Assembly (NCBI GenBank): GCA_021790555.1
Contig: JAJYGY010000330.1
Coordinates: 1 to 5,072, forward strand
Length of the DNA: 5,072 bases
Direction of reading: 5' to 3'
From: a bacterium
Lineage (GTDB): Bacteria > Oederibacteriota > JAJYGY01
The position numbers and the translations under genes are program-made. The notes under the pieces are model-generated. The model ran no database searches. It was not told the origin of the DNA and saw only the letters and a program-made list of their open reading frames with translations. Below are positions 1-4,793 of this stretch, piece by piece. Every line of letters starts with the position of its first letter. The stretch's first letter is position 1.

Positions 1-486
1 GGCGACCGAATCCAGAGCGGCCCGGAATCGGACATCCGGCCGGGCAACTGCCTTCCCATGAGGAACATTCCGGTGGGCACGACGGTCCACAACATCGAGC
101 TGAACCTGGGCAAGGGAGCGCAGCTGGTCCGCTCGGCGGGCACCGGGGCGCAGCTGATGGCCAAGGAAGGCGACTGGGCCCAGGTGAGGCTGCCTTCGGG
201 CGAAGTCCGCCGGATCAGCCTGGACTGCAAGGCCTGCGTGGGCCAGGTCGGCAACGTGGAGCACGAGAACGTTTCGCTGGGCAAGGCGGGAAGGCACCGC
301 TGGCTGGGATACCGCGGCTTCAGCCGTGGGGTGGCCATGAACCCCTGCGACCATCCCCTGGGAGGGGGCGAGGGCAAGACCTCGGGTGGAAGGCATCCGG
401 TGAGCCCCTGGGGCAAGCCGACGCGCGGCCGCAAGACGAGGACCAACAAGGCCACGGAAGGCTTCATCGTCAAGCACCGCAAGTAG
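1..486 (+). CDS. rplB: 50S ribosomal protein L2, C-terminal part (5' end outside window)
   Basis: L2 binds 23S rRNA next to the peptidyl transferase centre and is needed for subunit association and peptidyl transfer. The reading frame is open from base 1 and ends at TAG 484-486, giving 161 residues. Bacterial L2 is about 275 residues, so roughly the first 110-115 are upstream of the window. Recognisable L2 blocks are the segment PGNCLPMRNIPVGTTVHNIE, then SAGTGAQLMAKEG, LPSGEVRRI, GQVGNVEHENV, GEGKTSGGRHPVSPWGKP, and the basic tail ending FIVKHRK. The histidine equivalent to E. coli His229 is kept (codon 352-354), but flanking residues differ from the usual RPxVRG...NPVDHPHGGG pattern (here RGFSRG...NPCDHPLGGG). 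An internal ATG at 58 is just a codon within the protein, not a start. It is followed 26 nt later by rpsS in the usual order. Identity is certain. Confidence 0.98.
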   Translation, partial: GDRIQSGPESDIRPGNCLPMRNIPVGTTVHNIELNLGKGAQLVRSAGTGAQLMAKEGDWAQVRLPSGEVRRISLDCKACVGQVGNVEHENVSLGKAGRHRWLGYRGFSRGVAMNPCDHPLGGGEGKTSGGRHPVSPWGKPTRGRKTRTNKATEGFIVKHRK

Positions 487-512
487 GCTGGTTTCAATCA
501 TCGGAGGTTGGC

Positions 513-797
513 ATGGCAAGGTCGCTGAAAAAGGGCCCGTTTATCGACGCCCGGCTGGTGGAATTGATCGACAAGATGAACAGCAACAACGACAAAAAGG
601 TCATGAAGACCTGGTCCCGCAGGTCGACCATTTCGCCGGAAATGGTCGGGCACACGCTGGCCATCCACAACGGCCAGAAGTTCGTCCCCATCTTCCTGAC
701 CGAGAACATGGTCGGGCACAAGCTGGGGGAGTTCGTGCCCACCAGGACCTTCAAGTCGCACAGTTCGGCGGCGGACAAGACCAGCGCGCCGGCCTGA
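513..797 (+). CDS. rpsS: 30S ribosomal protein S19
   Basis: S19 sits in the 30S head, pairs with S13, and contacts 16S rRNA and the A-site finger region. The product is 94 residues, the normal family length. It begins MARSLKKGPFID, the standard S19 N-terminus, and has the S19 signature around residues 52-73 (IHNGQKFVPIFLTENMVGHK followed by LGEF). The last dozen residues are a Ser/Ala-rich variable tail. ATG 513 is chosen because GGAGG at 503-507 lies 5 nt upstream and the N-terminus matches the family. It starts 26 nt after the rplB stop. Its stop codon TGA (795-797) falls in the loop of a GC-rich hairpin (788-807). Confidence 0.99.
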   Translation: MARSLKKGPFIDARLVELIDKMNSNNDKKVMKTWSRRSTISPEMVGHTLAIHNGQKFVPIFLTENMVGHKLGEFVPTRTFKSHSSAADKTSAPA

Positions 798-807
798 CAA
801 GGCCGGC
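788..807 (+). other. GC-rich hairpin spanning the rpsS stop codon
   Basis: A perfect 7-bp inverted repeat, GCCGGCC (788-794) and GGCCGGC (801-807), encloses the loop TGACAA, which contains the rpsS stop codon. It is the strongest short stem I see at any gene junction here. No T-run follows directly (next bases TTCGGACC), so it does not look like an intrinsic terminator. It could form only when ribosomes are not terminating on rpsS, and it may tune mRNA stability, processing or re-initiation at rplV. That function is inference; chance symmetry in GC-rich DNA is possible. Confidence 0.5.
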
Positions 808-838
808 TTCGGACCACTGAATTTTCGCGAGGAATTAA

Positions 839-1183
839 ATGGAAGGTAAAGCGATCATCCGTTACCTCAGGACGGGAAACCGCAAGGTGGAGGTGGTGCT
901 GGACCTGATCCGCGGCAAGCGCGTGGAAGAGGCCCTCAACATCCTCCGCTTCACCGCTTCCCGCACGGCTCCCATGGTGGAGAAGGCCCTGAGGTCCGCG
1001 GTGGCCAACGCGGGCCAGAAGGGGATCGTCGACACCGAGAAGCTGGACGTGCTGCGCTGCACCGCCGACCAAGGGCCGGTGATGCGCAACGCCAAGCGCT
1101 TCATCCCCAGGGCCATGGGCCGGGCCAGCAAGATCCGCAAGAAGACGACCCACCTGACGGTGGTCGTGGGAGACAAGAAGTAG
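839..1183 (+). CDS. rplV: 50S ribosomal protein L22
   Basis: L22 binds 23S rRNA early in assembly, and its long beta-hairpin lines the narrow part of the nascent-peptide exit tunnel. The product is 114 residues against 110 in E. coli. The globular part carries the DLIRGK motif (residues 22-27) and ALRSAVANA (50-58); the hairpin carries PRAMGRA (90-96) and THLTVVV (104-110). Between Gly79-Pro80 and PRA there are 9 residues (VMRNAKRFI) where E. coli has 6 (SMKRIM), a three-residue insertion in the tunnel hairpin. Residue 18 is Glu where the family usually has Arg (E. coli KVRLV). ATG 839 is chosen from GAGGA at 829-833 with 5-nt spacing. The gap from rpsS is 41 nt, one of the larger ones here. 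Family identity is certain; the effect of the insertion is unknown. Confidence 0.98.
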   Translation: MEGKAIIRYLRTGNRKVEVVLDLIRGKRVEEALNILRFTASRTAPMVEKALRSAVANAGQKGIVDTEKLDVLRCTADQGPVMRNAKRFIPRAMGRASKIRKKTTHLTVVVGDKK

Positions 1184-1209
1184 GTTCACCTTATCGGAGG
1201 CATGGCGGC

Positions 1210-1965
1210 ATGGGACAGAAAGTTCATCCATATGGACTGAGGATCGGGGTGATCCGGACCTGGGAATCCCGCTGGTTCGCGAAGAAGACCTTCGGGGCCT
1301 TCCTCATCGAGGACTCCAAGATCCGCGGAACCATCAAGAAGCGGCTCTACCACGCCGCGGTCTCCCGCATCGAGATCGAGCGCGCCAGCGGCAGGATCAC
1401 CATCAACATCCACGCGGCCCGGCCCGGCATCATCATCGGTAAGAAGGGCTCCGAGGTGGAGGTGCTCCGCAAGGACCTGCGCAACCTGACCAAGAAGGAA
1501 ATCTACATCAACATCCACGAGGTCAAGAACGCGGACATGGACGCCCAGCTCATCGCCGAGAACATCGCGGCCCAGCTGGAGCGGCGCGTCGCCTTCCGCC
1601 GCGCCATGAAAAAATCCATCCAGGTGACCATGAACATGGGGGCCCTGGGCATCAAGATCATGTGCTCGGGCCGCCTGGGCGGGGCCGAAATCGCCCGCCG
1701 CGAGCAGTACCGCGAGGGCAGGGTGCCCCTGCACACCCTGCGGGCCCACATCGACTACGGCGAAGCCACGGCCCACACCACCTACGGAACCAACGGGGTC
1801 AAGGTCTGGCTGTTCAAGGAAGAGGTGCTCGACAAGAACCGGCTCCCCGTCAACGTGAGCCCGGAAGGCAACAAGGAAGGAAGGGAGGGCCGTCAGGACC
1901 GCCCCGACCGCGCCAATCAAAGGAGTGAACAGAATGCTTCTGCCGAAAAGAGTAAAGTATCGTAA
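1210..1965 (+). CDS. rpsC: 30S ribosomal protein S3, with extended C-terminal tail
   Basis: S3 lies on the solvent side of the 30S head and forms part of the mRNA entry channel and its helicase activity. The product is 251 residues; E. coli S3 is 233. The N-terminus MGQKVHPYGLRIG is the family start. A KH type 2 RNA-binding domain spans about residues 40-110, with its GxxG loop as GKKG at 77-80. The C-terminal S3 domain includes SGRLGGAEIARREQYREGR (153-171) and ahIDYG (180-184). From about residue 217 a hydrophilic tail rich in Glu, Arg, Gln, Ser and Lys follows, with no recognised fold. ATG 1210 follows GGAGG (1196-1200) by 9 nt. A nearer ATG at 1202 is out of frame and stops after 12 codons. 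The 3' end overlaps rplP by 32 nt, and the rplP ribosome binding site is inside this gene. Confidence 0.98.
   Translation: MGQKVHPYGLRIGVIRTWESRWFAKKTFGAFLIEDSKIRGTIKKRLYHAAVSRIEIERASGRITINIHAARPGIIIGKKGSEVEVLRKDLRNLTKKEIYINIHEVKNADMDAQLIAENIAAQLERRVAFRRAMKKSIQVTMNMGALGIKIMCSGRLGGAEIARREQYREGRVPLHTLRAHIDYGEATAHTTYGTNGVKVWLFKEEVLDKNRLPVNVSPEGNKEGREGRQDRPDRANQRSEQNASAEKSKVS
1919..1925 (+). promoter_or_regulatory. Ribosome binding site of rplP, inside rpsC
   Basis: AAAGGAG lies 8 nt before ATG 1934 and sits within the rpsC tail codons. It decides the rplP start: the in-frame GTG at 1925 overlaps this element and cannot use it, and ATG 1934 gives the family N-terminus MLLPKR. Confidence 0.85.
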
Positions 1966-2365
1966 GACCCAGCGCGGGCGCATGAAGGGCAACGCCACGC
2001 GGGGGGCCTCGCTGGCATTCGGGGAATACGGCCTGAAGGCTTTGGAGCCGGCCTGGATGACCAACCGCCAGATCGAAGCGGCCCGCGTCGCCATCACCCG
2101 GTTCGTCAAGCGCGGTGGAAAGCTGTGGATCCGGATATTTCCGGACAAGCCCTTCACCAAGAAGCCGGCCGAAACCCGGATGGGCAAGGGCAAGGGCGCC
2201 CCGGAAGGGTGGGTCTGCGTCGTCAAGCCGGGCCGCGTCCTGTTCGAGATCGACGGCGTGACCGAGGCGGTGGCCCGGGAGGCCATGACCCTGGCGGGAC
2301 ACAAGCTTCCCATCCAGACCCGTTTCGTGGCGCGCGAGAAGAACGTCAGTGAGGAGGCAGCATGA
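1934..2365 (+). CDS. rplP: 50S ribosomal protein L16
   Basis: L16 is a late-assembling 50S protein near the A-site tRNA elbow and helps shape the tRNA-binding face. The product is 143 residues, within the family range. It begins MLLPKRVKYRKTQRGRMKG, typical of L16. The L16 signature region includes RQIEAAR (45-51), FPDKP (69-73) and RMGKGKGAPEGWV (82-94). Arg82 aligns with E. coli Arg81, which is hydroxylated there by YcfD; nothing in this window says whether the modification occurs here. The C-terminus (NVSEEAA) is a short acidic variable tail. The start ATG 1934 is set by AAAGGAG at 1919-1925. Its first 32 nt overlap the 3' end of rpsC in another frame, and its stop overlaps the rpmC start as ATGA (2362-2365), so translation of the three genes is probably coupled. 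Confidence 0.98.
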   Translation: MLLPKRVKYRKTQRGRMKGNATRGASLAFGEYGLKALEPAWMTNRQIEAARVAITRFVKRGGKLWIRIFPDKPFTKKPAETRMGKGKGAPEGWVCVVKPGRVLFEIDGVTEAVAREAMTLAGHKLPIQTRFVAREKNVSEEAA

Positions 2366-2577
2366 AGGCGAGCAAGGCCAGCGAATTGAGGACGCTCACG
2401 GACGCCGAACTGGAAGTGAAGTTGAAGGAGGCGATGGACCACCTCTTCAAGCTGAGGTTGAACTACCAGACCCGGCAGCTTGAGGACACGGTCAGCCTCC
2501 GGTTCGCCCGGAGAGAGGTTTCCAGGATCAAGACCCTTTTGTCCGAGAAGAAGTCCAAGACCCCTGTTGTGAAGTAG
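2362..2577 (+). CDS. rpmC: 50S ribosomal protein L29
   Basis: L29 is a small helical-hairpin protein next to L23 at the tunnel exit, part of the docking surface for nascent-chain factors. The product is 71 residues, slightly longer than many family members (about 63-70). Family features visible are SELRTLTDAEL (7-17), the helix KLKEAMDHLFKLRLNY (20-35), QLED (39-42), and the basic second helix ending REVSRIKTLLSEKK (51-64). The tail SKTPVVK is variable. ATG 2362 overlaps the rplP TGA by 4 nt and has GAGGAGG at 2351-2357 upstream, all inside rplP. The ATGA arrangement suggests termination-reinitiation coupling with rplP. Confidence 0.97.
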   Translation: MKASKASELRTLTDAELEVKLKEAMDHLFKLRLNYQTRQLEDTVSLRFARREVSRIKTLLSEKKSKTPVVK

Positions 2578-2589
2578 GAGGCGGGAACC

Positions 2590-2856
2590 ATGGCGATTAA
2601 GGGAAAGCGCAAGGTGAGGGAAGGCGTCGTCACCTCCAACAAGATGACCAAGACAATTTCGGTGGAGGTGGTCCGCCTGTTCCAGCACCCCCTCTACAAG
2701 AGGACGATGCGCCGGTCGAGCACCTACAAGGCCCACGACGAAACGAACCAGTGCAGCATCGGGGACCGGGTGAAGATCGTGGAGTGCCGTCCCCTGTCGG
2801 CCACCAAGCGGTGGCGCCTGTTGGAAGTCGTCGAAAAGACGAAGCTGGTGGCTTAA
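2590..2856 (+). CDS. rpsQ: 30S ribosomal protein S17
   Basis: S17 is an OB-fold primary 16S rRNA-binding protein of the 30S body. The product is 88 residues, normal for bacteria. Diagnostic pieces are REGVVTSNKMTKTISVEV (10-27), HPLYKR (33-38), YKAHDE (46-51), and the S17 signature GDRVKIVECRPLSATKRW (59-75). ATG 2590 is preceded at 8 nt by AGGAGG (2576-2581), which overlaps the rpmC TAG stop, giving a gap of only 12 nt. In E. coli rpsQ is the last gene of the S10 operon; here rplN follows after 25 nt, so the boundary appears merged. Confidence 0.98.
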   Translation: MAIKGKRKVREGVVTSNKMTKTISVEVVRLFQHPLYKRTMRRSSTYKAHDETNQCSIGDRVKIVECRPLSATKRWRLLEVVEKTKLVA

Positions 2857-2871
2857 GCCGCGCGTTTTTTT
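2848..2871 (+). other. Weak hairpin plus seven-T run at the rpsQ/rplN junction
   Basis: GTGGC (2848-2852) can pair with GCCGC (2857-2861), one pair being G-U, around a TTAA loop that holds most of the rpsQ TAA stop. The core GGCTTAAGCC (2850-2859) is a perfect palindrome. Three bases later comes TTTTTTT (2865-2871), then the rplN Shine-Dalgarno. The layout resembles an intrinsic terminator, but the stem is short and the T-run starts late, so any termination should be partial at best. It lies where E. coli separates its S10 and spc operons. Confidence 0.35.
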
Positions 2872-2877
2872 GAGGTG
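2872..2877 (+). promoter_or_regulatory. Ribosome binding site of rplN, selecting a GTG start
   Basis: GAGGTG is complementary to the 16S anti-SD core and precedes GTG 2882 by 4 nt (6 nt from GAGG). It rules out the upstream in-frame TTG at 2870, which would overlap the element and add MRCE, absent from L14 proteins. Confidence 0.75.
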
Positions 2878-2881
2878 TGAA

Positions 2882-3250
2882 GTGATTCAGATGCAGACAA
2901 TGCTGAACGTGGCCGACAATTCCGGGGCCAAGCGGGTCCAGTGCATCAAGATCCTCGGCGGAACCCGCCGGCGGTACGCCGCCCTGGGCGACGTGATCGT
3001 GGCCGCGGTGAAGGAGGCCATTCCCGGGGCCGCCGTGAAGGACCACGAGGTCGTCAGGGCCGTGGTGGTGCGCACCTGCAAGGAGCACCGGCGCGAGGAT
3101 GGTTCCTTCATCCGCTTCGACGACAACGCCGCGGTGGTGATCAACGACCAGTTGAACCCGCGCGGGACCCGCATCTTCGGCCCCGTGGCGAGGGAGCTGC
3201 GTGACAGGAACTTCCTGAAGATCGTTTCCTTGGCTCCCGAAGTCATCTAA
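2882..3250 (+). CDS. rplN: 50S ribosomal protein L14 (GTG start)
   Basis: L14 lies on the 50S interface, contacts h14 of 16S rRNA, and in many bacteria is the target of the silencing factor RsfS. Started at GTG 2882, the product is 122 residues, the common bacterial length, and begins MIQMQTMLNVADNSGAK, the family N-terminus. Further signatures are VRTCKEHRREDGSFIRFDDN (63-82), AAVVIND (83-89) and PRGTRIFGPVARELR (93-107). The in-frame ATG at 2891 would drop the conserved MIQ. It is the first gene of the spc part of the cluster and follows rpsQ by 25 nt across a T-rich spacer. Identity is certain; the GTG start is well supported by length and RBS. Confidence 0.97.
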   Translation: MIQMQTMLNVADNSGAKRVQCIKILGGTRRRYAALGDVIVAAVKEAIPGAAVKDHEVVRAVVVRTCKEHRREDGSFIRFDDNAAVVINDQLNPRGTRIFGPVARELRDRNFLKIVSLAPEVI

Positions 3251-3266
3251 TTTTCAAGGCGGGGTG

Positions 3267-3605
3267 ATGAAAAATATCCGGTACAAGGTCAGGAAGGGAG
3301 ACGTGGTGACCGTCTTGGCGGGCAAGGAGAAGGGCAAGAGCGGAAAGGTCCTTTCCGTGCTTCCCAAGAAGGGGCTGGTCCTGGTGGAGAAGGTGAATTT
3401 CGTCAAGAAACACACCAAACCGAGCCAGCAGGTTCCCCAGGGGGGCATCCTGGAGAAGGAATCCCCGCTTCCGGTCTCCAAGGTGATGGTTCTGGATCCG
3501 CACACCAACACCCCTTCGCGTTTCGGCAGGAAAAGGCTCGCCGACGGGAGCCTGGTGCGGCTGGTCAAGAAGACGGGTGAAGTGCTCGAACCGATGAAGT
3601 CCTAA
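3267..3605 (+). CDS. rplX: 50S ribosomal protein L24
   Basis: L24 is an assembly initiator of the 50S subunit and binds 23S rRNA near the tunnel exit through a KOW domain. From ATG 3267 the product is 112 residues. The KOW-type SH3 segment is VRKGDVVTVLAGKEKGKSGK (8-27), followed by VEKVNFVKKHTKPS (40-53), GGILEKESPLPVSKVMV (59-75) and a DGS...KKTGEVL end, all standard L24 blocks. GTG at 3264 is directly adjacent and in frame (GTGATG), so a 113-residue form starting one codon earlier cannot be excluded. The likely SD is AAGG at 3256-3259, 7 nt from the ATG, weaker than those of neighbouring genes. The gap from rplN is 16 nt. Confidence 0.96.
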   Translation: MKNIRYKVRKGDVVTVLAGKEKGKSGKVLSVLPKKGLVLVEKVNFVKKHTKPSQQVPQGGILEKESPLPVSKVMVLDPHTNTPSRFGRKRLADGSLVRLVKKTGEVLEPMKS

Positions 3606-3629
3606 TTTCATTTGGAAGGCGTTCTCGCG

Positions 3630-4172
3630 ATGACGACTCGACTGAAGGAAAAGTACAAGGCCACGGTCGTTCCGGCCCTGGTGAAGGATTTCCAGTACAA
3701 GAACCCCATGCAGGTTCCCAAGCTGGAAAAGGTGGTGGTGAACATGGGCGTGGGGGCGGCCAGCCAGAACATCAAGCTCCTGGATTCGGCCGTGGACGAA
3801 CTGGGCCGCATCACGGGCCAGAAGCCCCTGACCACGAGGTCCAAGAAGGCCATCAGCAACTTCAAGATCCGGGAGAACATGCCCATCGGGGCGGTGGTGA
3901 CCCTTCGCGGCGAGAAGATGTACGAGTTCCTGGACCGCCTGATCAGCGTGGCCCTGCCCCGCATCCGGGACTTCCGCGGCGTCCCCACCCGGTCCTTCGA
4001 CGGCCGCGGCAACTACACGCTGGGGCTGAAGGAGCAGGCCATTTTCCCCGAGATCGAGTACGACAAGATCGTGCGCAACCAGGGCATGGACATTTCGATC
4101 GTCACCACGGCGAAGACGGACGCCGAGGGTAAGGCCCTTTTGAAACACCTGGGAATGCCATTCAGAAATTAA
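3630..4172 (+). CDS. rplE: 50S ribosomal protein L5
   Basis: L5 binds 5S rRNA, anchors it in the central protuberance, contacts P-site tRNA, and forms an inter-subunit bridge with S13. The product is 180 residues, the usual length. Visible family blocks are RLKEKYK (4-10), VPKLEKVVVNMGVG (29-42), the segment ITGQKPLTTRSKKAISNFKI (61-80), RGEKMYEFLDRLI (93-105), LPRIRDFRG (109-117), NYTLGLKEQAIFPEI (128-142) and the typical C-terminal LLKHLGMPF (170-178). ATG 3630 is chosen over the in-frame TTG at 3612 because the family starts near here and GGAAGG (3614-3619) precedes it by 10 nt, a slightly long spacing. The gap from rplX is 24 nt, with no evident S8-type regulatory hairpin of the kind E. 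coli carries near its L5 start. Confidence 0.97.
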   Translation: MTTRLKEKYKATVVPALVKDFQYKNPMQVPKLEKVVVNMGVGAASQNIKLLDSAVDELGRITGQKPLTTRSKKAISNFKIRENMPIGAVVTLRGEKMYEFLDRLISVALPRIRDFRGVPTRSFDGRGNYTLGLKEQAIFPEIEYDKIVRNQGMDISIVTTAKTDAEGKALLKHLGMPFRN

Positions 4173-4181
4173 CTTCATCAT

Positions 4182-4186
4182 GGAGG
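4182..4186 (+). promoter_or_regulatory. Ribosome binding site of rpsZ, selecting a TTG start
   Basis: GGAGG lies 6 nt before TTG 4193. The in-frame TTG at 4187 directly abuts it, too close to be used, and ATG 4180 overlaps it in another frame. The site therefore points to TTG 4193, which gives exactly 61 residues, the standard size of the zinc-type S14. Confidence 0.8.
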
Positions 4187-4192
4187 TTGGTC

Positions 4193-4378
4193 TTGGCGCG
4201 TCTGGCTGCCATCAACAAGTCAAAAAAGGCACCCAAGTTCGAGGTGAGGCGGCATCACCGGTGCCAGTTGTGCGGGCGTTCCCGCGCGTACCTGAGGCAA
4301 TTCGGCATCTGCCGCATTTGTTTCCGAAACATGTCGCACCGCGGGCTGATCCCCGGTGTCGTGAAAGCCAGTTGGTGA
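4193..4378 (+). CDS. rpsZ: 30S ribosomal protein S14, zinc-binding (type Z), TTG start
   Basis: S14 binds the 30S head late in assembly beside S3, S10 and S19. This is the short zinc-ribbon form: 61 residues, with Cys24-x2-Cys27 (CQLC) and Cys40-x2-Cys43 (CRIC) spaced by 12 residues, the metal-binding pattern of C+ S14 proteins. The C-terminal block CRICFRNMSHRGLIPGVVKASW (from residue 40) is highly typical, including the final KASW. No ATG is available near the N-terminus; TTG 4193 with GGAGG at 4182-4186 yields the family length and a reading of MARLAAINKSKKAPKF. The gene sits between rplE (20-nt gap) and rpsH (22-nt gap) as usual. A zinc-free paralogue elsewhere in the genome is possible but not visible here. 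Confidence 0.97.
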   Translation: MARLAAINKSKKAPKFEVRRHHRCQLCGRSRAYLRQFGICRICFRNMSHRGLIPGVVKASW

Positions 4379-4400
4379 ACCTTCGTTGGAGTGACCAGGC

Positions 4401-4793
4401 ATGAGCATGACCGATCCGATCGCAGACATGTTGACCCGCATCCGCAACGCCAGCCGCGCGGGACACGAGAAGGTGGATATCCCGGCCTCCAAGCTGAAGC
4501 AGGAAGTGGTCAGGATCCTGAAGGAGGAAGGCTATATCAAGAACTTCAAGTACATGGAGAACGACAAGCAGGGCAGCATCCGGGTGTACTTCAAGCCCTC
4601 CACGGCGCAGCCCATCTCCAAGTTGAGGCGCGTCTCAAGGCCGGGCTTGAGGGTCTACGTGGGGACCGACGAGATCCCCCGGGTTCTGGGCGGTCTGGGA
4701 ATCGCCATCCTGTCGACCCCCCAGGGGGTCATGACCGGGCACAAGGCCCGGCGGCTGGGGATCGGCGGTGAATTTCTTTGCAGCGTTTGGTAG
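4401..4793 (+). CDS. rpsH: 30S ribosomal protein S8
   Basis: S8 is a primary 16S rRNA-binding protein (helix 21) of the platform, and in E. coli it also represses the spc operon by binding mRNA. The product is 130 residues, normal size. It starts MSMTDPIADMLTRIRNA, the standard N-terminus; then come IPASKLKQEVVRILKEEGYI (27-46), RPGLRVYV (80-87), and the C-terminal RNA-binding part GIAILSTPQGVMT (100-112) with GGEFLCSVW (122-130). Residue 107 is Pro where many S8 proteins have Ser (STSxG); position 107 is not fixed in the family signature as I recall it. ATG 4401 follows GGAG (4388-4391) by 9 nt; the ATG at 4407 is in frame but would lose two conserved residues. A 49-nt gap to rplF is the longest in the window. 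Confidence 0.98.
   Translation: MSMTDPIADMLTRIRNASRAGHEKVDIPASKLKQEVVRILKEEGYIKNFKYMENDKQGSIRVYFKPSTAQPISKLRRVSRPGLRVYVGTDEIPRVLGGLGIAILSTPQGVMTGHKARRLGIGGEFLCSVW

Noticed and set aside
494..1231. A 245-codon minus-strand open frame opposite rpsS and rplV
   Set aside because: Antisense shadow of two certain ribosomal genes with no recognisable domain.
1202..1240. A 12-codon frame from ATG 1202 just before and into rpsC, a possible leader peptide
   Set aside because: The ATG is only 1 nt from GGAGG, too close for efficient initiation, and the encoded peptide has no arrest-like or notable pattern; ATG 1210 fits S3.
1186..2736. A 516-codon open frame on the minus strand across rpsC, rplP, rpmC and rpsQ
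   Set aside because: It is antisense to four certain genes. Long antisense frames are expected in GC-rich coding DNA where stop complements (TTA, CTA, TCA) are rare, and its translation has no recognisable domain and a skewed Leu/Gly/Asp/His composition.
3603..3632. Search for an S8-type mRNA regulatory hairpin at the rplX/rplE junction, as in E. coli spc operon feedback
   Set aside because: The 24-nt gap shows no clear stem or helix 21-like bulged structure; nothing supports S8 autoregulation at this position.
3243..4181. A 312-codon minus-strand open frame opposite rplX and rplE
   Set aside because: Same codon-bias shadow effect; it is antisense to two full-length conserved genes and shows no family motif.
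4180..4404. A 74-codon plus-strand frame starting at ATG 4180 and overlapping rpsZ
   Set aside because: It has no Shine-Dalgarno of its own because its ATG overlaps the rpsZ one, and it is in the wrong frame for the unmistakable zinc-type S14.
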